The notes under the pieces: generated by a model
The model's database searches: none
The model's input: only the letters and a program-made list of their open reading frames with translations
Told to the model about the DNA's origin: nothing
Part shown: piece by piece, positions 18,601 to 31,000 of the stretch
How positions within the stretch are numbered: the stretch's first letter is position 1
How the letters are laid out: each line of letters starts with the position of its first letter
NCBI RefSeq assembly: GCF_024713975.1
Contig: NC_091113.1
Span: forward strand, 7,948,501-8,012,500
Length of the DNA stretch: 64,000 bases
Direction of reading: 5' to 3'
Source: Paralichthys olivaceus
Taxonomy: Eukaryota; Chordata; Actinopteri; Pleuronectiformes; Paralichthyidae
Made by a program: the position numbers and the translations under genes

Positions 18601-19794
18601 TATTACGTCTGTCGTTGAAGCACCCAGAAGTCTGTATGTTTTGGCCTTAGATCAGTTTGATTATACTGATGGAACAGAAACTAGGAAAATGTGTTTTAAA
18701 TTATTTGTTTATGGTCGTCTTCATCAGATCTCTCAACCAATAGCATGAAAAGCCCGGAGGAGCTATGTCATTTGGTTGTTCTTCCACCATTAGTGTTATA
18801 TACCTCTGAATGGTCATGCATGTTGTGTTTTTCATGTAGTTGAAAATGGGGGAAAAAAACCTTTAAAGCCTAAAGTCACTGCAAATTTATTGCTGTAATT
18901 TTATGGACTTTGCTAAGAAAACATGTTGACACTTGCGTGTAACAGTTAAATACACTCTTCTCCCTTCACATCCGACCGCGTCCACCTCAGACTACTCTGT
19001 CAGGAACGGCCTGTTGATCTTCTTCCTGCTGGTGGTTCCCGTCGTGGTTCTCGTCATTCTGGCGCTGCTCTACGTCTTCAGGAGAAATTCCCTGGACATC
19101 TGTTTGAAAAGAGGCCGCAAGTAAATAACTAAACATCACATTAGAAATACGTTTTTAGATATTTCAATTGTGCAGATACAGTGTTTTATAGTTTAATGTT
19201 GATGGAAAAAACTAATTGGTTCTTTTACGTGCTTTCTTTTTTTGTTTGTTTCATAGGTCACATAATCCTCAAAGAGAAAATGCAAATGGACAGTCAAACA
19301 CAAATGTTCAAACAAGTGCCACAATGCAGCTCCCAGCACACACTCCTCCTAATGAGGTAAAAAATTTAATTCTCAACCATCACTGCAGGGAAGACAGTGC
19401 AAAGTTTGATAAACAGTATTAAAATCAGGTTTTCTTTACCTGAGAATGAGTCATACAAAATAAAAGAGGGAAATCAATAATAATAAACACACTTTTCATT
19501 TCCTATCTTCCAATTTTAGCCTGGAAATCCATCAGATACCTCAGCTCCAATTTCTGGGTATGAACTGATTTATATTTCTTTTTTTTTCACTCAATCCCTA
19601 TTCACGCATAATCTTTGATTCCTGTGCAAAGGCAAACCTGTAACTGTTTTATCTGAATTTCTGTGTTCAGTTTCAGATATGGAGAAATGGATTACTGGAA
19701 TACAGAAACGAGCACTGCCCCTGCACAACCAGCGGCTCCGAGGCAGGGCCCCGGAGTGCCCAGACCAATCCCTCCAAGGCAGCCACCGAATTGA
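12683..19794 (+). CDS. adam9: ADAM metalloprotease-disintegrin, ADAM9-like (817 aa)
   Basis: A single-pass membrane sheddase with adhesion domains. There are 22 coding exons: 12683-12749, 12949-13055, 13142-13218, 13307-13376, 13460-13536, 14314-14506, 14616-14678, 14849-14920, 15007-15176, 15296-15386, 15977-16107, 16509-16680, 17079-17168, 17296-17491, 17628-17739, 17934-18114, 18213-18299, 18386-18491, 18991-19120, 19257-19356, 19520-19557 and 19671-19794. All phases fit (818 codons). Order: signal peptide (about 1-22), prodomain with cysteine-switch Cys171, furin site RRKR (197-200), metalloprotease with [12 protein letters not shown] (344-355) and CIM Met-turn, disintegrin from about 413 with loop CDLPEYC (475-481), cysteine-rich domain, EGF-like [13 protein letters not shown], membrane span about 694-717, and a 100-residue tail with SH3-ligand-like [10 protein letters not shown]. 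The active site is intact. The match is best to ADAM9 (819 aa in human) and weaker to ADAM8, although ADAM8 and ADAM12 are the 10q26 members in human. Confidence 0.93.
14501..14508 (+). promoter_or_regulatory. adam9: Frame-deciding splice donor of ADAM exon 6
   Basis: Two donors compete. The stronger-looking CAG|gtcaat at 14480/14481 leaves phase 1 and would put the next exon out of frame, reaching a stop within about 20 codons. The donor CTGCGG|gttggg at 14506/14507 leaves phase 0 and joins to the exon at 14616. It gives SLTSLLR followed by [13 protein letters not shown], which fits the family and completes the furin site. I therefore chose the downstream donor. Confidence 0.8.
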
Positions 19795-20423
19795 TTCCCA
19801 TTTCATACAAAATAATCATATTCTATTTTATTGATAATCTATGGAGTTAACAACAGCTTGATACAATATGAAGAGATTTTTAAATCACTGTGACAGTAAC
19901 AGACTCACTGTAACTTGTTTCCAGCAACTTTATCAGGTCGATGCAGTGGTGATGGAGGCTGTTAAGATGTGTAAATATGTATTGGTATGAGTGTGTTTTA
20001 TTAGATTTCCATACATCACTTATTACAAATATGTGCATTTAAAATGTCATGAATAAATATTTTGTAACTCAATTATCTATTAAGTATTTTAAAGATTTTG
20101 ATTTCACGGATGTTTATTGTAATTTTAAAAAATCAGGCAGTTTGTTTAAAGCTTTTGTTTCTTGGAAATGTAGTATATTTTCTGTACTTTTACTGTCAAC
20201 ATTACCTCTAGTTTGCATCACTCTAATAATAATGATAATAAATGAGAGATACAAAGTTGAAGCAAAGTATATAGGTGTCAGAAATATGTATTAAGAAATT
20301 AAATATTTTGGCAGTAACTTCTGTTGTCATTATGCGACTAATTTATTAAAGGAATCCTAATAATAAAGAATATATGACTTCAAGCACCATTCATACTCTT
20401 TGAAATAGAAGTGAAAACATCAG

Positions 20424-20490
20424 TAGGATTATTTTATATTAAATATATGCCAATAATTCCCTTTCACCTAAATCATACTCACTGAAACTT
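20424..20490. mobile_element. Decayed partial copy of the 7751-8125 transposon (right end)
   Basis: The block attattttatattaaatat followed by gccaataattccctttcacc and taaatcatactcactg mirrors the right 70 bases of the element at 7751-8125 (ttctacattaaatttgtgcc, then aatagttccctttcacctaa). The left half is missing, so this is a fragment. Confidence 0.65.
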
Positions 20491-20899
20491 AAACAAAATA
20501 ATAATAAAACCAGTCTAACACATTATTGATGAAAGATAATCTAAAAAGAGGATGGATAGATCTAGATTATGACAAATCTATATTCTGTATCAATAAATTG
20601 ATCTAAACTAAGACAAAGAATAGATCTTAAATGATTAGTTGATGAATCGATTTAGTCCATGGACAGATCAAATTTACCTGCAACAGTTTCAGCTTCTCAC
20701 ATGTGAATATTTGCTTGTTTCCTATGAAAGCAAATGTCTCACAACCTACTGATATTTTACAGACTATAAAATGAACCGATAGTCAGGACATATTATTGAA
20801 TGATGAAAACAAATCATTTGTTGTGGTCATTATCATACAGTGTAATTTTATTTTACCTGCATGCCTTCCTTTGTGTGCTTTTATTCTAAAAGGATTATA

Positions 20900-20935
20900 A
20901 CCGGAAATCACGTTGGTAACTCGTTTGACGTCAGC
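20900..20935 (+). promoter_or_regulatory. pstk core promoter elements (ETS-like and CRE)
   Basis: An ETS-type core CCGGAAAT at 20901-20908 and a full cAMP-response palindrome TGACGTCA at 20926-20933 lie about 100-130 bases before the pstk start codon. This is a common make-up for TATA-less housekeeping promoters. The sites are seen directly; their use is inferred. Confidence 0.55.
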
Positions 20936-21030
20936 GGAAGTCCCCTGTCAGCTGCGATCGTGCAGGTCTGCAGGAAGAAACATCATCATGGAGAGAAGTT
21001 GAGTTTGAAAGTGTTTCTCTGTAGTAACAC

Positions 21031-23297
21031 ATGGCAGCAGGGGAGGGTGGAGGTCGGGCTCCGGTCTGCCTGTGTGTCCTCTGCGGGCTGCCCGCCGCTG
21101 GGAAGTCCTCCCTGGGCCTCACGGTCCTCAGCACCGCTGCACAGCTCGGCTGGAGAGCCACCGTGGTGCCTTATGATGACCTGATCCCCGGGCAGGCCTT
21201 TCACACCAGAGTGGAGGAGGAGGAGGACGGAGCGATGGTGAAGATAATGTTTGATTTAGAGATTTTTATACTGAGGTCAGCGAACAAATAAGTCACAAGT
21301 CCGACTCATATCATATATGATATATCATATACACAGAGATTAAAGCTTAATTTTAGGATAATTAAAACGAAAAGCAGAGGAAGAGGAACTACGATCAGGA
21401 AGAATGGAAATGATCAAAACCTATTTTGACAATCAATGATTGTTTTTAATATGTTGAATGGAACATGCCAATATTTCACTGGCTGCAATTTCTCACTTTT
21501 ATTTTAAATTTTCCATAAAGTTAACAGATTTTGAATTGGCTTGGACCAATGGTAGGTCACATCAAACTGTTTGAATAAGGTAAATTTGGGCTCTGATAAC
21601 TAGTATTATTATTATCTCCTGTAAATAATCATACTACTTTTATCCTACCTTTTACTTGTATCCTAACAGTGTAAATTCAGTTTCATTCTTTCAACATACA
21701 TTAAAAGTAGCGCGGGGTGATTAAAAACATCAATATTTATCACCACATCATTTTCATCAATAGGAATAAAAGACGCATTCAATATATATCAATATCAGGC
21801 TCATGCATTGAGCACAGTGAGGAGGTATAACACATAATTGAGCTACCTTAGATTTGTAAAATCTTTATCAAGTGTTTGTCATAAATAAGAGATTAAAAAG
21901 ATAACTTTCACTCCAGAGCCAAAATGTGTCAGAAATAACATGACAATTTTTATCTTGATATTATTTTTGCCTGAATAAAAAGTTTTATTGATTGAAAAGT
22001 GTTTTTTGTTTTTTTTCTAGCACACTGAATGGAAGTCACACAGACAGGCAGTGCTGCAGTGCATCGAGCTCTTCCTGAAGACGCCTGAGGTGTCGGCAAA
22101 GCTGCTGAGCGGCCGTCAGATCAACACTGCTGCCTGGGAACAATGCGTCCGTGTGTTGCGGCAGCCTGAAGCTGTGGACCCCTCTCAGGCCGACCGGGCA
22201 CCACTTCTCTTTCTACTGGATGATAACTTCTACTATCCAAGCATGAGATACGAAGTGTTCCAACTTGCAAGAAAGTGTAAGCCCTTTTGTTTTCTGTATT
22301 GAGTGCAAGCCACTAACATAATGCATATTAGTTATGCATGTTTTGGTCCATTTATCAATATTGTATATTCCTAAACCATCCTCAACTGTCTTTGCAGATT
22401 CTCTGGGGTTCTGCCAGGTCTATCTTCACTGTGATGTTGAGTCCTGTATCAGCAGAAACCAGCGCAGGCCTGAACCCGTTCCAACCGAGGTGATTCTGGA
22501 GATGGTAAAGCGTCTGGAGCCCCCAAATCCACAGAAGAACTCGTGGGAGACGCAAAGCATTTCGCTTAACACCACAGATAATTTGTCCAAACGTGACATG
22601 TAAGACAGCAGAAGAAGCAATTGTTTTACCAAGGTGCATTATTCAGATATTAATTGTTTGCCTGTCTATTTCCCCTCTCCTGTGTGGCTTGTCCTCAGCC
22701 AGATGGTGACGGAGTTGATCTCCTCTGCGCTGAGAAACCCGCTGAGCCCGGTAGAGGACAACGCTGAACAAAAGGTGTGTTGACCCCCTCCGCGCCCCCA
22801 ACAGCACTCCTAAACCTGTCAATAGTGGGTTTTAAATGTGCGCCTGCAGAAGTGGAGAATTGAGCTGCTTTGTTCTCATGCTGTGCAGGAAGCCGACCGA
22901 CTGAAATGTGCCACAAGTGTGGTTCACCAAGCTGACCGGGCCTGTCGACGCCTCATCTCTGAAGCCATGAGGACTGCCAGAGGTCAGATAATAGGTTCAT
23001 TGATATCGTACATATGACATTGTATTGGGTTTGTCATTTGCAGCACATCATGATGGTAATTTTGTCACCTTCATTTCAGAAAATCAAGTTTCCTCTGAAC
23101 ACATGAGATGTTTGGCCTCGCAGCTGAATGAATCCAAGGCGACATTTCTTCGCAGCCTGCGAGAGCAGCTGCTGCAGGACTCGTCTTTCACTCAGGAGGA
23201 GGACTTGGACGTGGAGCGCGTGGTGAAAAGTGCAGTGGATGTTTTCGACCGTGAGAAAACGGAAATCTTGTTAAAAATAATAAATGACCCTAAATAA
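21031..23297 (+). CDS. pstk: L-seryl-tRNA(Sec) kinase (350 aa)
   Basis: PSTK phosphorylates serine charged on tRNA(Sec) to give O-phosphoseryl-tRNA(Sec), which SEPSECS then converts to selenocysteinyl-tRNA. Six exons: 21031-21237, 22021-22276, 22398-22599, 22699-22774, 22889-22982 and 23080-23297. All are GT-AG and in phase, 351 codons with stop (human 348 aa). The N-terminal P-loop GLPAAGKS is at residues 19-26, followed by a conserved VPYDDLIP block. The middle has LLFLLDDNFYYPSMRYEVFQ and the lid-like stretch CISRNQRRPEPVP with VKRLEPPNPQKNSWE, all typical of this kinase. The C-terminal part is helical. The ATG at 21031 (acacATGG) is the first in frame. A poly(A) signal AATAAA lies at 23370-23375. 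The gene is convergent with ikzf5, as in human 10q26.13. Confidence 0.95.
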
Positions 23298-24426
23298 CTT
23301 TTTCACAAAACTAGATTTGATTGTATCAAGTCACAAGTGAATTAGAGGATATGTAGTTGTATATATTTAAATAAAATGTATTTTTGCTTGTAACTTCCTC
23401 TTCAGTTGGTGGAACTAAGTAAAACAGAATCTTAATAAATGTATTTATCCCTTCAATAATTTATTAAGACATAAAAACAGTTCTAATTTTCCTCAAAATC
23501 CACATATATTTTTCTGCAGTATGTAATCTTTATCAGATAACATTTTTATCTTGTCTGTCAGGAACTAAACATTGCATTACATCTTAAAGTCACAGTGTTA
23601 CCCTGAAACTTTACAGTTTCTCAATATCAGCTACTACACAAATTAGAAGTGGCTACACTGAACTTTGATTTTGGGAAAGAAATTGATAAATACAGAACCA
23701 CAACCATTCAAAGTACAATTTATAAATACTTGTAGAAAAGAGTTGCAGGGTATAAATAATATAAAAGAACAAAACTTACTGTAAATCTATCTAAAATATT
23801 ATTGTTTGGATGTCTTCTACAATTTATGAAGTGAGGTATTGATAAATATCAGCATGAGCAGGGTTTTACAGATTAGCTGGACATGAAGTTAAGTTTTGTA
23901 CAGAAAACAAGCTGATCAATTCATCAGTTTCTAAACATCCCACTTCAGTTCCTCAAAGTAACGTGTCCAGCTGATTTAACTGAGATAGAAACGTTAGAGT
24001 AACGGATATAGAGATGGTGGACAAATGACAGGTTATCCGCAGTGACAACCTGTGTTCAATTTCAAATACTGATGATACTGTTTTTTTAAATAGCTTAGAT
24101 GTAACTGCCTGTGTATCTGTGATCTACTGTGAAGCCCTGGTGACTCACTGCAAAATCACAATGAAACACAAGTTTCCTAATACTAACTGTGCTTCTGTAA
24201 TATGTGTCTGTCGTATTCAGTCAAAAGAAATGTAAAAAAAAAAGCTCATAGGTGAAAGCTGTTGTGAGCCAAGTATATAGTGCAGTTAGTGAGTGTAAAA
24301 TGTGTAGCCCTAACCCTATCCCTAACTGCACAAAAACAAAAATATAAAACCAGTGTCTCTGTCTTTAACACAATTTACCAAAAACACAAGGTTCTGTGAC
24401 TCCATGTGCTTCTCTGTCACAGAAAA
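23298..24426. other. Convergent 3' ends of pstk and ikzf5
   Basis: The plus-strand signal AATAAA at 23370-23375 serves pstk. On the minus strand an AATAAA (23465-23460) could end ikzf5, giving it a 3' untranslated region of nearly 1 kb. The two signals would then lie about 90 bases apart without the transcripts having to overlap. No other gene is seen. Confidence 0.5.
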
Positions 24427-26150
24427 TCACTTTTTATGTTGGCCACGGGCAAAGTGGCATGCAAAGTCATATTTGTCTGTGCACATGTGTCCACAGATGT
24501 TGCACTGGAATGGATGTTCGTAGCCATGACAGCCCATGTGAATGGTGTAGAGGATATTGTCAGAAAAGTCAATATCACAGTGCTGGCATTTTTGAAAGAG
24601 CTGTTGGTCCAGAGTGTTCAGGGCAGGAGTGGGTGTGCTCGGCTGGCTGTTGCTCACACTCGCAGGAAGAGCGCTCATGTTGTTCTCAAAACTGAGGCCA
24701 GGAACAGGACTACAACTGCCGTGGCCTGAGGTGGGAGATTCTTCTTTAGGAGGTGATGTCTGCACTCTGTTTGAACACATTACAACCTGTTCACTAGAGA
24801 CCTGATGTATGAGGATGGGCTTCTCATCTTCTAAAAACTCCCTGTCTGGAGACGCTGCAGTCTGAGACTCAGGGTGAAGGTCGGCCAACTGGCCAGCAAG
24901 TGTGGACAGCTGGTCCAGCGGGTTATTAAACGTCAAACCATTAGCGCCTCTGTTGTGACTATCATTCTCATCTACCTTGGGAAGGCTCTTATACTCACTG
25001 CCATTCAAATGATAGTGGAGCTTGTGAGACAAGTCGTTTAGATAATCCGACTTTGGCATCACCATGGAGGGAGGGTTGAAATTGATGAGCAGTCGCCTGC
25101 TGAAGCCAAGCGAGCCCGTCCTCTTCTGCAAGGCGCTCAGCATTCTCTTGTTGGAGAAGGCAGAGCGAACGACCCTCGTGGGCAGAAGTTTGTGGCGCCG
25201 GCGACGATGGTGTGACAGGTTGCTGCGGTCGCTGCAGCGGAAGGCGCAGAGGTCACACTTGTACGGCTTCTCTCCTGTGTGCGAACGCATGTGGGCTTCC
25301 AAATGGCGCTCATATGCTGAGGCGAAAGGGCACAGCTGGCAGCGGTGTGGCTTTTCTCCTGGGTGACAGTCAGGAGAGGAAATAATTGCAGTAATTTTAT
25401 ATTAAATATTTTACTGTAAAAGAGGAAACAGCAAATGAGCCAATAAGAGCATCTAGATGATACAAACAAATGGGAATCAAACTGAAACTGTTCACGATAA
25501 ATTCTCTACAATTGCATCAATCATTCTGACATGCTGTAAATAGGACAAATAAATTATTTGTATAGTTAATGTACACAAACTTGTATAAACCTAAATAACA
25601 GGATATCTGGTGAATAACTAACCAAATATGTGTGTTTAGTCTTTAACGGTTTGTTATTCAAACTATGTTGACTTAACAACAGGTTGTGTCCTCTTGTCAC
25701 AGATCAGGACAAGGTTTTGCAGTTTACACTCTACTACACAACGTGTTACTTAATCATAGTTTATGAATTGTTCTGTCATTCTAAATGGCTTCCCACAGCA
25801 TATGTGTCAATGTTTACTATGTTTACCATTATAAATGACAAAATAAGCATCAGATCCTCATATGTGAGAGGCTGCAACCAGGATCCAGTTGGGCATTTTT
25901 ACATGGAACAATGAGTACAATGGCAAATTTATTGCTAAATTAGTTGCCGATTAATTTTCTGTTGACTGACAAATTGATTATTTGACTAATTGTTGCAGCT
26001 TCAGTCTACACCTAAGTCTGTAGCTGATATACTCAGTGTTATGAACTCTGGGGACATTTCCTCTAAGTAAAATTAAATTTTCCCATTGTTGGCTTTCTTA
26101 TTTTTACCCCATCACTAGTTTATGATGGGTATATATATATATATATATGT

Positions 26151-26185
<35 letters not shown>

Positions 26186-26661
26186 TGGATTACCTGCAGT
26201 ATTTCAGATACACAGTAAATTATTGGGTATGGTGTTGCCTTAGTGAATAACTGACCTGTGTGGATGCGGATGTGCTCTATTAAGCGAGCCATGCCCTTGT
26301 TGGCATAGCTACAGTAGCTGCACTTGTATTTTCCATCACAGGTCCTCTCCAGGCCGTCCATCTGTACATCTGACCCATCCTCCATCGACAGGCTCACCTC
26401 CACAGACGGAGGGTCCAGACCATTCTGCTCACTTCTGGGTGCAGCTGAAAACACACACCGTCACATTCTGACAACATATAACTGAATGTATATTAGTATA
26501 TTTGATCACTGTGTGTCTCTCCCACCGGCTTGAAACGGCTCCACTGACTCTTTCTCTCCGCACACGGAGCCTGAGATCATGTTGACATGCTGGGTTTGCT
26601 GTGTCAGGTATTCTTGGAATTCCTTCACAAAATCCACAGGCTCGGTCTTTATCTCGTCCAT
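24427..26661 (-). CDS. ikzf5: Ikaros family zinc finger 5 (Pegasus), 418 aa
   Basis: A DNA-binding transcription factor of the Ikaros family. Coding exons: 26661-26526 (ATG at 26661), 26444-26256 and 25358-24427, 419 codons with the stop (human 419 aa). The N-terminus carries the conserved block DFVKEFQEYLTQQTQHVNMI. Three C2H2 fingers form the DNA-binding set, from about residue 87: CSYCSYANKGMARLIEHIRIH, then CQLCPFASAYERHLEAHMRSH, then CDLCAFRCSDRSNLSHH. After a long linker rich in Ser and Pro, two C-terminal fingers follow (CQHCDIDF…IHMGCH and CNICGHMCTDKYDFACHFARGQH) that mediate dimerisation in this family. The second and third fingers are joined by the classic TGEKPY linker. The donor CACAG|gtcag and acceptor join the first linker as TGEKPHR. 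A non-coding 5' exon probably ends near 26940 (cgccg|gtaatt on the minus strand). Confidence 0.96.
26130..26184. repeat. Compound (AT)n(GT)n microsatellite in ikzf5 intron
   Basis: A run of AT from about 26130 to 26148 passes into a GT run to 26184 on the plus strand, broken by one ggg. It lies about 70 bases into the intron downstream of the first-finger exon of ikzf5. Confidence 0.95.
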
Positions 26662-28049
26662 TTCTTCGTCTGTGTAGAACCTGAAGAGATGCAGAGGACA
26701 GGAGTCGGTGGTCAGAGGTGTCACAACTCTTTTTTTCGCATATGACACCAGAGAACCAACAGTAGCTAATGTAATTAGCCTCCGCCGGAGATACGTTAGC
26801 TAACAGACATTAACAACGATGCTAACGCTACCTAGCACTGACTGTTTGACACCATATTCATATCCGACCTTTCAGCGAAGGAACAATTTTATTCCATAAC
26901 AGAGAAGGAGGAAGGAACCGAACTCTGGGAATAAATTACCGGCGAAGTGTTTCTGTTCCGCAGATGCAGTCGTTACCCGGTTAACTTCCTCCTTTTCTTC
27001 TTCTACTTTGAAAGGCAGTTCGCAAACCAGCTTATTACTGCCACCAGCCGGGCTGGAGTGTGAAATGGTCCAATGGTGTATTTTTATCAGATGTCTCGAT
27101 GTATTACTGTATTTTCCACCATTAAGAACCGATAATAATCCCCTTCTATGGAATATTTGGTATATTAACTGCAGTTTTTCACATTATTTATTGAAAGATG
27201 TCAATAATTATTTTATTGCCTAATATTGTATTTCGTGTACATGTGCAAATAACTGTGATGATGGTTCTGAGGTATTTAGTTTCTAACTCAGGGAAAGTCG
27301 TGGGAACAATAAGATCGACCTAAATCGAACTGATATTTTCAGAAACTGCCTGGAGCTACCTTTGGCATACATGGATATATTATATATGAGACCTTCTATA
27401 TTGGATTATAAAACACTTTATTTTACGACACATACGTATTCCCTTTCAAAATAAACGTTTAATTCACACACCCCATGTTCTGCCAATGAGATTCTGGACT
27501 GAACCCCCATTTCTGATTATTAAAGTGGTGAATAATTACAACACTGTTTTCCCTGAAACCACAAACGAAACCTCTTTTTTTCCACATATATGTTCCTCTA
27601 TAACCTTTATTTATATTCATTTAATACATTTTATTACCTGCATATTTATATTTAAATATCGTCCAGGTTTGAATGATTATATTCTTCATGTACTCTCACT
27701 ATATTTTACATGTGCTATCAATGTTGCACTACAGGTATTTATATGTTTATTCAATAAAAAAAGATACGCCTCATTTCCGGGGTTGTATATGTTGCCTTCA
27801 AGTACTATCGGTAAAAAACGACATACAATCTACTCTCAATGACAGATATCGCACTGGTATCTTTCTTTGTATCCTATTTATTTCTATTAAAATATATGAT
27901 GATCATGATGAAGATAACCTTTACGTTCAGTTTGAATTCAATTTGCTCTCTTTGACAGATTGCCATCATTATAGTGTATCAATATAATTTAAAGCACCCA
28001 CCTGCCCTGCGGTCCTTGGAGGCAGCACATAAACATTTCGTAACTCAGC
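26662..28049. other. Divergent intergenic region between ikzf5 and acadsb
   Basis: ikzf5 and acadsb are head to head with about 1.4 kb between start codons. The ikzf5 non-coding exon and promoter are probably at about 26890-27010. From about 27013 (ggcagttcgcaaaccagctt, tgccaccagcc) the DNA resembles the repeat edge at about 7638-7700, and the AT-rich stretch to about 27990 may be a decayed interspersed element. The open frames in it show no domain. The acadsb promoter must lie in the last 100 bases. Confidence 0.5.
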
Positions 28050-31000
28050 ATGGCCGCTCCGTTGGTCAGGATCTTTTCTAAGGTGACACTCCGTGTTTCT
28101 GTTTACATGTATAACCATGCTGCTCTGAATTTAGCATTTTCCCACCGTGTTAAACTTCTGCATAGTTTCCTCGACAGTTTTAGCTAACAGACGGCTAACG
28201 CTAGCATCCCATGATGTGGCTAGGTTTGGGTTCCTGGCTAAAGACGAGGCTGTGTATCTCTGTCAGTGATGTTTCAAATGGCTGAAGACATCAATCCAAG
28301 TCTCATTATCATCTTTAAGTGAAATTAAATGTATGAATGCATTAGCTGCTGAGTGCATTTTGTTTGTTGGACCAGAAATGCTACAAACCCCTTTGTTTAA
28401 ACAGTGTAGTGAAAGTGTTTGCGTATGTGTCTTCATTCAAATTTGTCCTGTTGTCAGTCTTGCATCAGACAGATCTCCCGACCATGGGGGTCATGCCAGG
28501 CTGGATGGAGGGGCATGTCCACCAGATCTGCCCCAGACGTGGCTGCACACGAGGGGGCTGGGCTGGGCTCCTTCGCTCCCCTGCAGACATACTCTGAGGA
28601 GGAGAGCATGATGAGGGAGACAGGTGAGCTGGAGGTGTGGTGGGAAACACGTGTCCTGCTGACAGCTGGAGACAGAAAGCTCTGACAACCCTAAACATCT
28701 CTCTTCTTTGTCTTGACAGTGAAAAAATATGCACAAGAGTGCATCGCTCCATTTGTGTCAAAGATGGATGAAAACGCTGTTATGGATGAGGAAGTGATCA
28801 AATCTCTCTTTGAACAAGGCGTAAGTAATTCAGTGTCACATTTGATTTATTGCTTTTCTTTAAATCTATTGAATGACTCGCATGTTGACTTTTTTTCGCA
28901 GCTCATGGGCATTGAGATCGACCCAGAATACGGTGGCACCGGCACTTCCTTCTTCTCCTCCATTCTGGTTATCGAGGAGTTAGCGAAGGTGGATCCATCT
29001 GTGGCCGTTCTGTGTGACATCCAGAACACACTGATCAACACACTCTTCATCAAACTGGGCACCCCAGCTCAGAAAGAGCAGTACCTCAGCCGACTGTCAA
29101 CTGACATGGTGAGCAATTTCATGTTTCCTGTGACATAAATCAACTTTCTTTGTTGCATCTTGGAAATAAGGGGGACCAACAACAAATCAACAATTGTTAC
29201 AGATCACTTGACAGATTCTGCACATTCTGTATTTCCTGGAAGCTCCCCTTCACTTCCTCATGTTCCTGTGTCGACATGTCCTACAGATCGGAAGCTTCTG
29301 CCTTTCTGAAGCAGAGTCGGGGAGTGACGCCTTTTCTCTGAAGACACGTGCTGAGAAACACAAGGACTATTTCATCATCAATGGATCCAAGATGTGGATC
29401 AGTAATGCAGAGCACGCAGGTGTATTCCTGGTGATGGCCAATGTGGACTTCTCTGCTGTGAGTAACTGCCCATCATTGTTTTTACTGTGGTTGTTTACTG
29501 CAGCTCATAATTATAACAATGTGTGCAAAAGAGTGTAATTTATGGTAGATCTATTATTAAATAATCTATCTATCTATGTTCTCATATCTTAATTATGATA
29601 ATAATTATTATCATCCAAATATATTCTGTTTATAATGATATGAAACAAAACTAAATCCTTATATTTGATATACTGGTGTCAGATATTGTGTTTATTTATG
29701 CTTGTGTTTTCCCTGATAATAGGCAGGCGCAGTTCTAATAAGCAAATTGTTTTAAGTTTTAAGTCAGTATTGGCCTGTTTCAGTATCATATGGACAAGGA
29801 AGCTGTCAGTACTTCACAGTGATGATGTCTATAATTACAAATATATTATCTGTATGAATGACAGGGATACAAAGGTATCACCTGCTTCATCGTGGATCGG
29901 GACACCGAGGGGCTCGAGATCTGCAAAAAGGAGAACAAGCTCGGCCTGTGTGCATCCTCTACCTGCCCGCTAAACTTTGACAATGTCAAGGTACGACCAA
30001 TCACATTTTACATGAACCAGAATAATGTGAAATAAATACATATTTTGACTCTTCTTAACTTCCTGCTCTTCATTGTAGGTGCCAGAGAAGAACATTTTGG
30101 GACAGATCGGTCACGGGTATAAGTATGCCATCGGCATGTTGAACGAGGGCCGGATAGGAATTGCAAGTCAGGTAGATCATGAGATGTTATTATTTGATTT
30201 AGTTAAAAACAAGCTTTATGTGCTCGACTCAAGATAAGACATGTTGTGTGTTAACTTTGTCTCTATGTGTCTCAGATGCTTGGACTGGCACAGGGCTGCT
30301 TCGACCACACCATTCCTTACACAAGACAGAGGGTACAGTTCGGACAACGTATCTTTGATTTCCAGGTGAACGTCTCCCTTCTTTTACCTGACATGTTTAC
30401 GTTACTCTGCCGGCGAGTGCATTGTTCAATGAGTGTGCTCATGGTGTTGTGGAACTCTTGGTATTCCAGGGCATGCAGCACCAAATTTCACATGTAGCGA
30501 CGCAGATCGAAGCTGCACGGCTGCTGACGTACAACGCTGCACGTCTGAAGCAAGCCGGGAGACCTTTCATTAAGGAGGCCTGCATGGCTAAATACTTCAC
30601 TGCAGAGGTGAGCTGTCTGGGTCACAGACTCAGGTGGTGTTTCTCAAGGATTTACCTGTATCGTCTGCCAAAAACAAAGAATTAATTTAGAAATTATACT
30701 TAGTACATACAGGGTTCTACGTGGCCTGGGTCCTGACCACGTAGCCAGGATGTCGAGCCCTTATTCGAGTGGCCAACCTCTCCGATCATCTCGTCAATGC
30801 CTATTATCTGTTCTCAGTTCCTATTTAAAATTCAGATGTGACTGTGCTTTTGAGGTTGTTACTCACTCACTTTAGAACAGGCTTTTTCTCTTTCTCTTTT
30901 TTTGCTGCTTCAGATTTGCTCAATCTGTGGCTTGTTTTAAAACTTCTGAAAGCTCAATTATATCTATAGATTAGCTTTTTTGTAACACTCTATATTTGCC

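Larger units (their letters stand above)
19795..21030. other. ADAM 3' untranslated region and spacer to pstk
   Basis: The stretch after the ADAM stop is AT-rich, with a polyadenylation signal AATAAA at 20052-20057, about 260 bases past the stop. About 20424-20490 is a decayed copy of the right end of the transposon at 7751-8125. The remainder to about 20880 shows nothing I can name; pstk promoter elements follow. Confidence 0.6.

Noticed and set aside
21300-21340. Palindrome around tcatatcatatatgatatatcatat as a regulatory site
   Set aside because: A simple AT-rich palindrome in an intron; expected by chance in such composition.
27486-27987. Two overlapping plus-strand open frames of 118 and 104 codons
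   Set aside because: AT-rich, hydrophobic, low-complexity translations inside a probable decayed repeat between two promoters; no homology recognised.
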